The translations under genes and the position numbers were made by a program. The notes beneath the pieces are model-generated. The model was not told where the DNA came from. It saw nothing but the letters and a program-made list of their open reading frames with translations, and did not search any database. Of a stretch of DNA of 64,000 nucleotides, positions 57,114-64,000 are shown one piece after another. The stretch comes from Meiothermus sp. (GTDB lineage: Bacteria; Deinococcota; Deinococci; Deinococcales; Thermaceae): the NCBI RefSeq assembly GCF_026004055.1, contig NZ_BPIJ01000001.1:620001-684000 (forward strand), given 5' to 3'. Numbering within the stretch: position 1 is the stretch's first letter; the number at the start of each line of letters is the position of its first letter.

Positions 57114-57153
57114 GACAAGCGTGCCTCACCGAGGTGAGGCACGTCTGCTTGTC
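57114..57153. repeat. Long hairpin in the mobile-element remnant
   Basis: GACAAGC + GTGCCTCACC pair with GGTGAGGCAC + (GTCT) + GCTTGTC around a 2-base tip: a 10-bp inner stem and a 7-bp outer stem with a small bulge. T-rich sequence (CCCTTCTCGTTTTC) follows on the plus strand, so it could end transcription from phoU. Confidence 0.6.
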
Positions 57154-57304
57154 CCTTCTCGTTTTCGTGGGTGGCTACGTCTGTGAAGAGTGCTGTAGGA
57201 CGGTTTCAGGAAATAACTTCGGGGTAAGGCGAGGGCTTCAGGACTCCGCACGTAGCTCCCGGCTTTTGGCTTGTGGCGATAAGTACCTTGCTTTCGGCCT
57301 AGTG

Positions 57305-57697
57305 TTAGGAACCGGGTGGTGCGGGGGGTGGTGGAAGCAAGGGGGTACCCAGCTCGAGCTGCAACACCGGGCTTTTTTGCACCAGTACAATCAGCCGGTA
57401 GTAGCCATCGTCCAGGCGTTCGAAACGAGCCTCGTAGGTGCCGGGTTGTTCGACCCAGATCGAGCGTTCCTGGAAAAGCTGGTCGCCCTTGTACCAGCGC
57501 AGCTCGAGGTAGCCTGGCTCGGCGATGCGCCGCACGGTTAGCCGGGCTATCGCGCCCCGTTCGATGGTTTCTAGGGTTCCGCTCAGGCTGGTGCGCTCCG
57601 GTAGCGTAGCCCGGCCAGGATCCAGCGGGAGGAAGGTATAACGACAGGCGGGTAGCAGCAGCCAACCCATTATCAGGAGCCAACGCAGGTAGTTCAT
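57305..57697 (-). CDS. Small lipoprotein
   Basis: A 130-residue protein with a lipoprotein signal (YLRWLLIMGWLLLPAC, lipidated Cys18). The mature part is predicted mostly beta (GTLETIERGAIARLTVRRIAEPGYLELRWYKGDQLFQERSIWVEQPGTYEARFERLDDGYYRLIVLV), like a small beta sandwich, and ends in a Pro-rich tail. No known family recognised. The start overlaps the rsmE stop by four bases, so the two are co-translated. Confidence 0.75.
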   Translation of the reverse strand: MNYLRWLLIMGWLLLPACRYTFLPLDPGRATLPERTSLSGTLETIERGAIARLTVRRIAEPGYLELRWYKGDQLFQERSIWVEQPGTYEARFERLDDGYYRLIVLVQKSPVLQLELGTPLLPPPPAPPGS

Positions 57698-58392
57698 AAT
57701 CCTTCCCCCGCCGTGACCAGGCTCAAGAGGGCAACGGGCGCGGTCTCTGCCCGCAGGATACGGGGCCCCAGTGTGACGGGGGTGAAGCCCCGTTGCGCTA
57801 GCAGTTCGATTTCAGCCTCACTCAACCCCCCCTCCGGCCCCGTAAGGAGGGCCGTGGGCTTTTCGGGGTCGTAGGCATCCCGCACCCGCCTCGAGACCCT
57901 GGGGTGGGCCACAAAACCCTGTAGAACGGTTGGAATGTCCTTCAGGAGTCGCATCGGCGTGACTTCGGGTACGACACTACGCTCACACTGCTTGGCGGCC
58001 TCGAGGGCAATGCGGCGCAGGCGTAGCAGCTTATTTTCGCCCAGCTCTCGCACCACACAGTGCTGGGTGAGGATGGGCACAATCTGGCTTGCGCCCAGTT
58101 CGGTCGCAGCCCGTACCACCTCGGCCAGATGGTCGCCTTTGAGCAGCGCCACATACAGCGTGACGGGTTGGGGGGTTTCCTTGCGGGCCGGCCAGGTTTC
58201 CTCCAAGCGCAAACGCACCCATCCCTTGTCGGCTTGCACCACGGTCGCACGGCCCTCTAAGCCCCGGCCATCAAAGACCGTGAGGGTATCGCCTGCCTTG
58301 GCCCGGAGTACTTCGACTAAGTGATGGGCTTCGCGGCCCCCCAGTTCAATCTCGGGCAGCAATTCATGGACAAAGGCACGGTGGGGACGCAT
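57694..58392 (-). CDS. rsmE: 16S rRNA m3U1498 methyltransferase RsmE
   Basis: A 232-residue SPOUT methyltransferase. N-terminal PUA-like domain (HHLVEVLRAKAGDTLTVFDGRG), then ALLKGDHLAEVVRAATELGASQIVPILTQHCV and the trefoil knot LLTGPEGGLSEAEIELLAQRGFTPVTLGPRILRAETAPVALLSLV that binds SAM. It methylates U1498 of 16S rRNA. Often next to prmA, as here. Confidence 0.94.
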   Translation of the reverse strand: MRPHRAFVHELLPEIELGGREAHHLVEVLRAKAGDTLTVFDGRGLEGRATVVQADKGWVRLRLEETWPARKETPQPVTLYVALLKGDHLAEVVRAATELGASQIVPILTQHCVVRELGENKLLRLRRIALEAAKQCERSVVPEVTPMRLLKDIPTVLQGFVAHPRVSRRVRDAYDPEKPTALLTGPEGGLSEAEIELLAQRGFTPVTLGPRILRAETAPVALLSLVTAGEGL

Positions 58393-58497
58393 AACTTGGC
58401 TTTACAAGGCTTCCCGGACGGGTTCGATACCCAACCACTATGGTTCCTATGGCTTTGGGCCTTCAGCTATCAGCATTGAGCCTCTATACCCTCGAGC

Positions 58498-59259
58498 CTA
58501 CACCGCCGCATAGGTCAGGCAGACCCACTCGCCTTCTTGCCGGCGCTGCAAAAGTTCAAAGGCGTGAGCCTCGAGGGCTTGTCGCACCATCGGCTCCCGC
58601 TCGAACAAGATACCCGTAAGAATGAGCGTCCCACACATACCGAACTTTTCTCGGTAGCTCCCGGCAAAATAGGCATGTAGTTCGGCATACAGGTTGGCCA
58701 CCAGCAAATCGAAGGGCCCCGCAGCGTCTTCTAGGCTACCCAACTCAAACCTGACCTGCACCTGGTTGAGTCGGGCGTTTTCGAGGGCCTGGGGAATTAC
58801 CGCCGGGTCGATGTCTACACCCAGCGCCTCGGCCCCCAGCATCGCCGCGCCGATGGCCAGGATGCCCGAGCCGGTGCCCAGATCGAGGACGCGCATATCC
58901 GGCTCCACGCGCTGGGCCAGGGCTTCCAAGGCCATCCGGGTGGTCTCGTGGTGTCCGGTGCCAAAGGCCATGCCGGGCTCGAGTAAAATGCGCTTTTCCT
59001 CACCGCTCCACTGGTGCCACGGCGCCAGCACCACAAAAGGCCCGGCCACCACCGGCTTGAGGTCGCGTTTGTAGGCTTCCAGCCAGTCGGTGTCGGGCAG
59101 CTCAACCCACTCCCCCGGAAAGGGCAGCTCCAGGCGCTCGGGAAAGTAGGCCCAGACCTCACCGGGTTTCTCCTCGAGGCCCCGGGCCCCCAGCTCGAAC
59201 AGGGCCGCCGAGTATACATCCAGGGTTTGAAAGTCGCCGCGCAGGCGAAAGACGTGCAT
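58498..59259 (-). CDS. prmA: Ribosomal protein L11 methyltransferase
   Basis: A 253-residue enzyme (Thermus PrmA 254) that trimethylates L11 at several Lys and the N-terminus. The small N-terminal substrate domain is followed by PGMAFGTGHHETTRMALEAL, VLDLGTGSGILAIGAAMLGAEALGVDIDP (SAM motif I) and LLVANLYAEL (in place of NIL). TAAACT lies six bases before the ATG (leaderless). Confidence 0.94.
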   Translation of the reverse strand: MHVFRLRGDFQTLDVYSAALFELGARGLEEKPGEVWAYFPERLELPFPGEWVELPDTDWLEAYKRDLKPVVAGPFVVLAPWHQWSGEEKRILLEPGMAFGTGHHETTRMALEALAQRVEPDMRVLDLGTGSGILAIGAAMLGAEALGVDIDPAVIPQALENARLNQVQVRFELGSLEDAAGPFDLLVANLYAELHAYFAGSYREKFGMCGTLILTGILFEREPMVRQALEAHAFELLQRRQEGEWVCLTYAAV

Positions 59260-59288
59260 GCTATTAGTTTAGCGCAGCACAAGCCGGC

Positions 59289-60206
59289 TCACTTTTGGGC
59301 CAGCAAACGGATGCGCACCTGACCCTTCATCTGCTGGCCCCCTGGGAGTATCTGCACCCCGGTATCGGGCCAGCCCTGGGCCATCAGGTTGAAGCCGTCG
59401 GTGGCGTGGGTGACGGGCTCGAGGGCCACACTTCCATCCGGCGCAGTAAAAACCACCAGATGCGAGAAGATGGGATCCGCCCTTAGTTCTAACTGCCAGC
59501 CCGACCCAGGCCAATCCAGGCGTAGAATCCCCTCCCATCCGGCAAACACATGGTCGAGCGAGAGACCCCCCAGCGGCCTGGGCTGGCTGAAGTCGAACTG
59601 TGGCGGTATGGCTTCGGCGGGTCGGGTCGGAAGGCAGCTGGCATCGGTTAGATAGACCCGCTCGGCCCGAAAGGACAGCAAGGCTTCGTCCGAAAGGCCC
59701 AAACGACGCATAAAGTACGGGTGATGGCCCAAACCCGCCGGCATCGGCTCGGTGCCCACATTTTGCAGGGTGGTTTGAATTACAACCTCGTCCTCCAGCA
59801 GGCGGTACTGCACCGCCACGGCAAACGGAAAAGGAAAATTCACATCGGGAACCACTCGAGAATCGAAATGGCATTCCAGTGCGTTTTCCTCCACGCGCTG
59901 CAAGGCCCAGGCCCGCCCATGTACTTCGCCGTGAATGGTCTGGCGACCATCGGCCCAGTTGGGGCGTAGCTGGTGGGTTTTGCCGGCAAAGCTGAAACGC
60001 CCATCCCGGATACGGTTGGAGTAGGGGGCCAGAAGGTAGCTCGAGGTATCGGGTGAGCAGTGCTGGATCAAGGCCGCCGGCGGGGTCGGGCGCAGGATGG
60101 GTAGCCAAAAGCCCTGCCGATAAAGCTCGAGGCCCACCACACTGGCCCCCAGTTCCGGCGCCACGGTAAGGCGCAAGCGTTGGTTTTGCAGAATCTGGAG
60201 GTTCAT
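59289..60206 (-). CDS. Aldose 1-epimerase
   Basis: A 305-residue mutarotase-fold protein. SSYLLAPYSNRIRDGRFSFAGKTHQL with the Asn-Arg pair, IHGEVHGRAW and LGHHPYF carrying the two catalytic His, and VALEPVTHATDGFN with the Glu base are family motifs. It interconverts alpha and beta anomers of aldoses; the exact sugar is unknown. TACGCT ends eight bases before the ATG, again leaderless. It follows prmA's upstream side on the same strand with 29 bases between. Confidence 0.87.
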   Translation of the reverse strand: MNLQILQNQRLRLTVAPELGASVVGLELYRQGFWLPILRPTPPAALIQHCSPDTSSYLLAPYSNRIRDGRFSFAGKTHQLRPNWADGRQTIHGEVHGRAWALQRVEENALECHFDSRVVPDVNFPFPFAVAVQYRLLEDEVVIQTTLQNVGTEPMPAGLGHHPYFMRRLGLSDEALLSFRAERVYLTDASCLPTRPAEAIPPQFDFSQPRPLGGLSLDHVFAGWEGILRLDWPGSGWQLELRADPIFSHLVVFTAPDGSVALEPVTHATDGFNLMAQGWPDTGVQILPGGQQMKGQVRIRLLAQK

Positions 60207-60292
60207 CGGTCTAAAGCGTACAGGATTACACCATCAGAGGATGAGTTTGTTCGTACCTGGCAGTGCAAAGTGCGGTGTGCGCGCCAGGTTTA

Positions 60293-60376
60293 TCGCGCTT
60301 TTCACAGGCAGCCACTGTTTTGCTCAGGACAAAACTTTCTTGAAGTCAGATGGTTCAAAATATGGGAAGAGCGCTC
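60293..60376. mobile_element. 84-bp mini-derivative of the IS630-type element
   Basis: Bounded by TA at 60291-60292 and 60377-60378. The left end CGCGCTTTTCACAGGC and right end GGGAAGAGCGCTC match the terminal repeats of 51116-51879, and the centre keeps the CCACTG-TTTTGCTCAGGACAAAA subterminal block. Nothing is coded. The bases 60207-60290 show only the galM-type promoter. Confidence 0.7.
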
Positions 60377-60392
60377 TAAAAAAGCGGAGCTA

Positions 60393-60531
60393 GGGGTCTG
60401 GTAACTTAATTATCGTGCGCTAAGCTCCTTAACTGTTCAGCCAACTTCCGTAGCGTCGAGCGGGTCTGCCCTTTTCGACCCGTTCCCTCCTCCACTGTTT
60501 CACAAGCCAGGGCAATCAGCTTGGCCCTCAC
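60393..60531 (-). pseudogene. C-terminal remnant of a transposase with its terminal repeat
   Basis: On the minus strand a 41-codon frame ends ...RSTLRKLAEQLRSLAHDN then TAA, followed directly by GTTACCAGACCCC-TA, the same terminal sequence as the MITE-like elements at 1492 and 56623. KLIALACETVEEGTGRKGQTR is in the style of a transposase C-terminus. Upstream (60532-60600) the coding part is lost. It probably marks the autonomous parent of those elements. Confidence 0.6.
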
Positions 60532-60664
60532 TTACCCTTATGGCTCGAGGGCAGATGTGAATGGCTCGCTTGGCCTACGGGGTTAAGCATTCCTTTACGC
60601 ATTGCTCATAGTTATCGGCCGTTTACTTCAAAGTAAAAAACTCCATACAAGCAGGAGGTGCTAC

Positions 60665-61630
60665 ATGGAGCGACGCGAACTTTTGCAGGTGCTGGCCAGC
60701 GTGGGGTTGTTGCCGCTGATCTCAGCTTGTAGCGAGCTTATCCCCAACCCTAAAAGCGGCCCCGGCATCAAGCAGCCCGTTCAGGCAGGAACCCTGAATC
60801 AGTTATCCCAGAACGGCCAGTATGTGATGGCCACTGTAGCCACCGATACCAGCCCCAGCTATCCGGTGGTGGTCACGGCGGTCTCGAGTGCCTCTGCGCC
60901 TGTGGGGGCGCTGGCCCATCCTACCGTCTCAGGTTTGTATCTGCTGGCCTTTTCGCGGGTCTGCACCCACCAGGGCACTACCATTGACCCCCCGGCGGGT
61001 GGCCTGATGCACTGCTCCAACCATGGGCAGGACTTTGATTGCAAGACTGGTAGTCCCACAGGAACTGCTAATAAGACCTCCACCCCGCTGGCCCAACTGA
61101 CCCTCGAGGTGCGCAACACCAACCAGGTCTGGATCACCGGTTTTGTGGGCAGTGGAACCCCCACCCCAACCCCTAATCCCACCCCAAGCCCCAATCCAGG
61201 TGGAAACCTGACCCTCACCACTCCAACCAAGGTGGCTAGCCTCTCCCAACTGACCCAAGACGGTCAGTTTGTGGTCACCACCCTCTCCACCAACCTCAAT
61301 GCCAAGCATCCGGTGATTGTGGTCGCCGCCAAGAGCGCTTCGGCCCTGGCCGGAGCCATTGCCCACCCCACCGTTTCGGGTTTGTATCTGTTGGCCTTTT
61401 CGCGGGTCTGTACCCACGCTGGAACCACCATCAACCCGCCCGCCAGCGGGCTGATGCACTGCTCCAATCACGGCCAAGACTTCGACACCAAGACCGGCAA
61501 CCCCACTGGCAGCGCCAACAAGACCACCGTGCCGCTGGCCCAGTTTGGGCTGGAGATTCGCAACGGCACGGAAATTTGGGCAGTGTCGGTGTTGCGGGAT
61601 GGAGGCAGTGGAGGCGGTGGTGAAGATTGA
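60665..61630 (+). CDS. Lipoprotein with two tandem Rieske 2Fe-2S domains
   Basis: A 321-residue exported protein. The N-terminus (MERRELLQVLASVGLLPLISACSEL) has paired Arg like a Tat signal and a lipobox with Cys22. Two homologous halves (about 40-160 and 190-308) each hold a complete Rieske motif: Cys100-Thr-His102 with Cys117-Ser-Asn-His120, and Cys249-Thr-His251 with Cys266-Ser-Asn-His269. A Thr/Pro repeat linker (TPTPTPNPTPSPNP) joins them. GGAGGTGC precedes the ATG. It should carry two high-potential clusters on the outer face of the membrane and pass electrons to the cytochrome coded downstream. No cytochrome b is near, so it is not a normal bc1 subunit. Confidence 0.85.
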   Translation: MERRELLQVLASVGLLPLISACSELIPNPKSGPGIKQPVQAGTLNQLSQNGQYVMATVATDTSPSYPVVVTAVSSASAPVGALAHPTVSGLYLLAFSRVCTHQGTTIDPPAGGLMHCSNHGQDFDCKTGSPTGTANKTSTPLAQLTLEVRNTNQVWITGFVGSGTPTPTPNPTPSPNPGGNLTLTTPTKVASLSQLTQDGQFVVTTLSTNLNAKHPVIVVAAKSASALAGAIAHPTVSGLYLLAFSRVCTHAGTTINPPASGLMHCSNHGQDFDTKTGNPTGSANKTTVPLAQFGLEIRNGTEIWAVSVLRDGGSGGGGED

Positions 61631-61634
61631 GCCT

Positions 61635-63068
61635 ATGCGTACTCTGCTAGCACTGGCGGTGTGCGCCGGAGGGGTTATGGCCAACCCACAGATCACCGCT
61701 AGCCGCACCTTTGCCGACCACCTCGAGGTGGACTTGGTTAGCGATAGCCCGCTGGAACTGGCCTTTAGTTCCTGCCTCAGCGACCTTCAGCAAACCCAGG
61801 GCCAGGCCACCCTCTATGTGATTCCCAGGGGTTTCACCAATTGTTTGGTGGAGCTAAAGTCGGGCGATCAGGTTTACCGGCTGCTGCTGAGCAACCCCGG
61901 TGAGTCAGGCTTCAACGTAATCCTGGGTGGAAGTGGACAAATGGGCCCTGCCGGAATCAGTACCTACGGCGGCAAGCTGAGCTTGAGCGGGGGCGTGGGG
62001 GACTTCCACCTGAACGGCGAGCTCAACTACACCTCCACCAGCCCCTTGGACGGCAAACTGCGGCTACGCTACCAGGGCACAGTGCTGGACTGGGCGGATA
62101 GCTTCGGGGTTCCCGGCCACCCGGCAGGCAGCACCGGGGCGGGTTTTTATGCGGCTCAAGATTTGTGGATCTTTACCGTAGCGGCAGCCGCCCCGCTCAG
62201 TGCACCCCCACGGGTCGGGTTGGGGATCAACACCCCCAACCTTTGCGGAGGCGGCAGCATCAGCATCGAGGCCAAGGACATCATCCTGTGGTTGAGCGGG
62301 GGTTTTGAGGGCTTTAGTGCGCGGGTGCAGTACCAGCCCAAGCGGGCCAACTACCTCGATTATGAAGGCGAGTACCGCAACACCCCGGCCTTTCACCTGC
62401 ACTTTGGCGGAACCGAGCTGGCCGGCTATGCCGAGATCTGGGGTCTGATCGCCGACCCCTCCTTCGACTGGCTTAGGTACAAGGCCAAGCTGAGCCTGGA
62501 CACCCCTGGTCTCAGCAGCGAGGCTACTTTGGACTTTCCCTTTATCCACGCCGAGTACAGCCAAACCCCCACCGCCGGGCTCACCGCCGCGGGCTTTTAC
62601 CGCTGGCTGATGGGCGGTTTTCTCTCAGAGCTTCGTTTGGGCGGGCGGTACGCCCCGGCCAGCGCCAGCTATGGTGAGCTGCTCTCTCGCTGGATGTGGA
62701 ACGAGAGTTGGGGCACCGACCTGGGGGTGCGGGTGGGGACGCTGGGTGTGGGGGGCTTGCTGGGCCTGGGCTTCCAGTACGACCTCGAGGGGTTCTACAA
62801 GGTGGTGGTGGGCCTAGAGGCCGACAACATCGCCCTGCCCAGCACCTACAAGGCCACTGCCCAGCTTATCCTGCGCGGTCTGGAGGGCTGGCAGTTGGCG
62901 CTGGAAGCCAGCAGCCCCTTCGGACAGCCCAGCGATTCGGTGATCAAGCTCAGGGCCTCGCAGTGGTTCTTCACCCCCGTTGACCCGCCCAGTACTGGCC
63001 TCCGTTGGATGGAGGCTGGTGAATCCGTTCCCCAGCCAGCGACCAGCTACTGCTGGCGCTGGAGATAA
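61635..63068 (+). CDS. Secreted or outer-membrane beta-rich protein
   Basis: A 478-residue protein; the ATG at 61635 follows the Rieske stop by four bases and starts a signal peptide (MRTLLALAVCAGGVMA). The remainder has long alternating polar/hydrophobic strands with many Gly, Tyr and Trp (LSLSGGVGDFHLNGELNYTSTSPLDGKLRLRYQ, FSARVQYQPKRANYLDYEGEYRNTPAFHLHFGGTELAGYAEIWG, GGFLSELRLGGRYAPASASYGELL), as in outer-membrane beta barrels. Two Cys (about residues 40 and 55 region, FSSCLSDLQ and FTNCLVE) may form a disulfide. No named family recognised. Operon with the Rieske and YceI genes. Confidence 0.7.
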   Translation: MRTLLALAVCAGGVMANPQITASRTFADHLEVDLVSDSPLELAFSSCLSDLQQTQGQATLYVIPRGFTNCLVELKSGDQVYRLLLSNPGESGFNVILGGSGQMGPAGISTYGGKLSLSGGVGDFHLNGELNYTSTSPLDGKLRLRYQGTVLDWADSFGVPGHPAGSTGAGFYAAQDLWIFTVAAAAPLSAPPRVGLGINTPNLCGGGSISIEAKDIILWLSGGFEGFSARVQYQPKRANYLDYEGEYRNTPAFHLHFGGTELAGYAEIWGLIADPSFDWLRYKAKLSLDTPGLSSEATLDFPFIHAEYSQTPTAGLTAAGFYRWLMGGFLSELRLGGRYAPASASYGELLSRWMWNESWGTDLGVRVGTLGVGGLLGLGFQYDLEGFYKVVVGLEADNIALPSTYKATAQLILRGLEGWQLALEASSPFGQPSDSVIKLRASQWFFTPVDPPSTGLRWMEAGESVPQPATSYCWRWR

Positions 63069-63082
63069 AAAGGAGGAAGCCT

Positions 63083-63622
63083 ATGAAGAAAAGTGGTATG
63101 GCAGTTTTGGGTTTCTCGTTACTGACAGCTTTGTTTGTGCTGGCGGCGCCCACCAGTTACAACGTGAGCGGCAAAGTTGTCTACGATGCCAAGGGCCCCA
63201 CCGGGCGCTTCAAAGGCAGCAACGAGTCGGTCAGCGGCAACTTTAGCCTCGAGGGCAACAAGCTGAGCGGAAAAATCTGTGTGGACTTGAGCAAATGGGC
63301 TTCCGGTGAACCCGTGCGCGATACCCATACCCGGGGGATGTTTGAGGTGGATAAGTACCCCCAGGCCTGTATGGATTTGTCCAGCGTGGAGGGCAACATC
63401 GCCAGCGGCAACGCTACGTTAGTCGGAAGCCTCAACATCCACGGCAAAGACCAGGCGCTTAAGGTTCCCGTGACCATCAAGATGAACGGCAACAAAATGC
63501 TGGTCGAGGGCCAGTTCGAGACCAAAGTCACCGACTGGGGCATGAAGCGGCCCAGCTTGCTGGGTATCACCGTGGATGACCTGGTCAAGGTGGCCTTCTC
63601 TGCAGAGGCCAGCCCGCAATGA
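63083..63622 (+). CDS. YceI-family lipocalin-like periplasmic protein
   Basis: A 179-residue protein with a signal peptide (to about residue 22) and a YceI beta barrel: YNVSGKVVYDAKGPTGRFKGSNESVSGNF, KICVDLSKWASGEPVRDTHTRGMFEVDKYPQACMDLSSVEG, GSLNIHGKDQALKVPVTI. YceI proteins bind isoprenoid lipids or quinones in a hydrophobic pocket, which fits the electron-transfer neighbours. AGGAGGAAG precedes the ATG; the stop overlaps the next gene. Confidence 0.87.
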   Translation: MKKSGMAVLGFSLLTALFVLAAPTSYNVSGKVVYDAKGPTGRFKGSNESVSGNFSLEGNKLSGKICVDLSKWASGEPVRDTHTRGMFEVDKYPQACMDLSSVEGNIASGNATLVGSLNIHGKDQALKVPVTIKMNGNKMLVEGQFETKVTDWGMKRPSLLGITVDDLVKVAFSAEASPQ

Positions 63623-64000
63623 AACCGGCTTTGCTTCACCTGGGTGGCCTGATTGGGCTGGCGTTGTTGGGCTGGGCGGCCCTAGCCGAAGGCTATAAAC
63701 AACTAGCCTGGGTTAAGGTTGAGGAGAAAGGCGGGCTGGTGCTGTCCAATGGAGCCAAAGCCCCCGTGGGGGCCAAGCCCGGCCAGTTCGTGGCCCTTAA
63801 GAATGGTGGAGCCAAACTCTTAGCACAGTGGCGCTCGCCGCAAGACATCGAAGTTGCCTGGGCGAGCAAGGGGGTGGGGCGGGTGGTCTTTAGCCACGAG
63901 CGGCATTTCTCGGCGATCGGGGTCAAACAGTGCGAGACCTGCCACGCCGAGGAAAAGGGGTTGGGGAAAAATACCACTTGGCCCAGCTTGGTTACCGGCC
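63619..64000 (+). CDS. Cytochrome c7-like multiheme protein, N-terminal part
   Basis: The frame starts ATGA over the YceI stop and runs off the window (127 residues seen). A signal peptide or membrane anchor (LLHLGGLIGLALLGWAALAEG) precedes RVVFSHERHFSAIGVKQCETCHAEEKGLG: FSHxxH followed by Cys-x2-Cys-His, the repeat unit of class III/c7 cytochromes, where the upstream His is the axial ligand of the same or next heme. More hemes are expected beyond the edge. Likely electron partner of the double Rieske protein. Confidence 0.8.
   Translation, partial: MKPALLHLGGLIGLALLGWAALAEGYKQLAWVKVEEKGGLVLSNGAKAPVGAKPGQFVALKNGGAKLLAQWRSPQDIEVAWASKGVGRVVFSHERHFSAIGVKQCETCHAEEKGLGKNTTWPSLVTG

Larger units (their letters stand above)
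56965..57195. mobile_element. IS630-type remnant with a palindromic insert
   Basis: AGAATCTTTTGTCCTGGACA at the left matches the inside of the 51116-51879 element, and GGGTGGCTACGTCTGTGAAG followed by AGTGCTG at the right matches its terminal repeat, ending at TA 57196-57197. Between them, about 57010-57165 is extra sequence not in the other copy, holding two hairpins. No coding part remains. The interval 57196-57304 shows nothing further. Confidence 0.65.

Noticed and set aside
57023-57541. Plus-strand 172-codon frame across the IS remnant and opposite the lipoprotein
   Set aside because: It combines remnant sequence with the antisense of a lipoprotein gene that has a proper lipobox and overlaps rsmE.
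59269-60108. A 279-codon frame on the same strand as the epimerase, shifted by one base
   Set aside because: The overlapping epimerase frame has the catalytic His and Glu motifs; this frame has none.

Overview
The window reads as chromosomal DNA of a thermophilic member of the Thermaceae (Deinococcota), most likely Meiothermus or a close relative. The grounds are a GC-rich sequence with very frequent CTCGAG (Leu-Glu) hexamers, a fused SecDF, a short IF-2, a 14-gene complex I operon in the Thermus nqo order, a futalosine-pathway menaquinone gene, and many promoters whose -10 box lies only 6-10 bases before the start codon (leaderless mRNAs). Genus is an inference; no rRNA gene is present.

Layout. 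1-1.5 kb: end of an M24 peptidase, a LysM-RlpA protein and endonuclease IV. 1.5-1.8 kb: a 323-bp MITE-like element. 1.9-8.5 kb: DUF4342 protein, thiolase, a 34-residue membrane peptide, RodA, TatA, a molybdate ABC transporter and a PadR regulator. 8.5-16.3 kb (minus strand): two c-type cytochromes, SecDF, a small membrane protein and the rimP-nusA-ylxR-infB operon, then tRNA-Leu(CAG). 16.8-23.6 kb: potABCD-type transporter and PEP carboxylase. 23.7-27.5 kb: a zinc-ribbon peptide and a peptide-type ABC importer without ATPase genes. 27.5-35.1 kb: amidase and esterase on a divergent promoter, two TerC proteins (the second behind a yybP-ykoY manganese riboswitch), a methyltransferase, a PlsY-like/acyl-ACP-reductase-like fusion, futalosine hydrolase and a cyclase-family hydrolase. 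35.1-50.7 kb (minus strand): nuoA to nuoN. 51.1-53.6 kb: a defective IS630-like element, an AEC transporter and a RibD/DHFR-like reductase. 53.7-56.6 kb: membrane protein and phoB-phoR-phoU. 56.6-57.3 kb: nested mobile-element remnants. 57.3-60.2 kb: lipoprotein, RsmE, PrmA, aldose 1-epimerase. 60.2-60.6 kb: more element remnants. 60.7-64 kb: a double-Rieske lipoprotein, a secreted beta-rich protein, YceI and a truncated multiheme-type cytochrome.

How the genes fit together. Respiration dominates: complex I, the menaquinone gene mqnB, c-type cytochromes and the periplasmic Rieske/YceI/cytochrome module are all electron-transfer parts. Unusual points are a NuoN with about 270 extra C-terminal residues forming Ig-like repeats, a NuoG that appears to have lost the N7 cluster ligands, and the membrane-acyltransferase/AAR fusion, which could make fatty aldehydes for the unusual lipids of this family. 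Small transposable elements repeatedly sit exactly in the TA of a stop codon and complete it as TAG (nfo, phoU, AEC gene).
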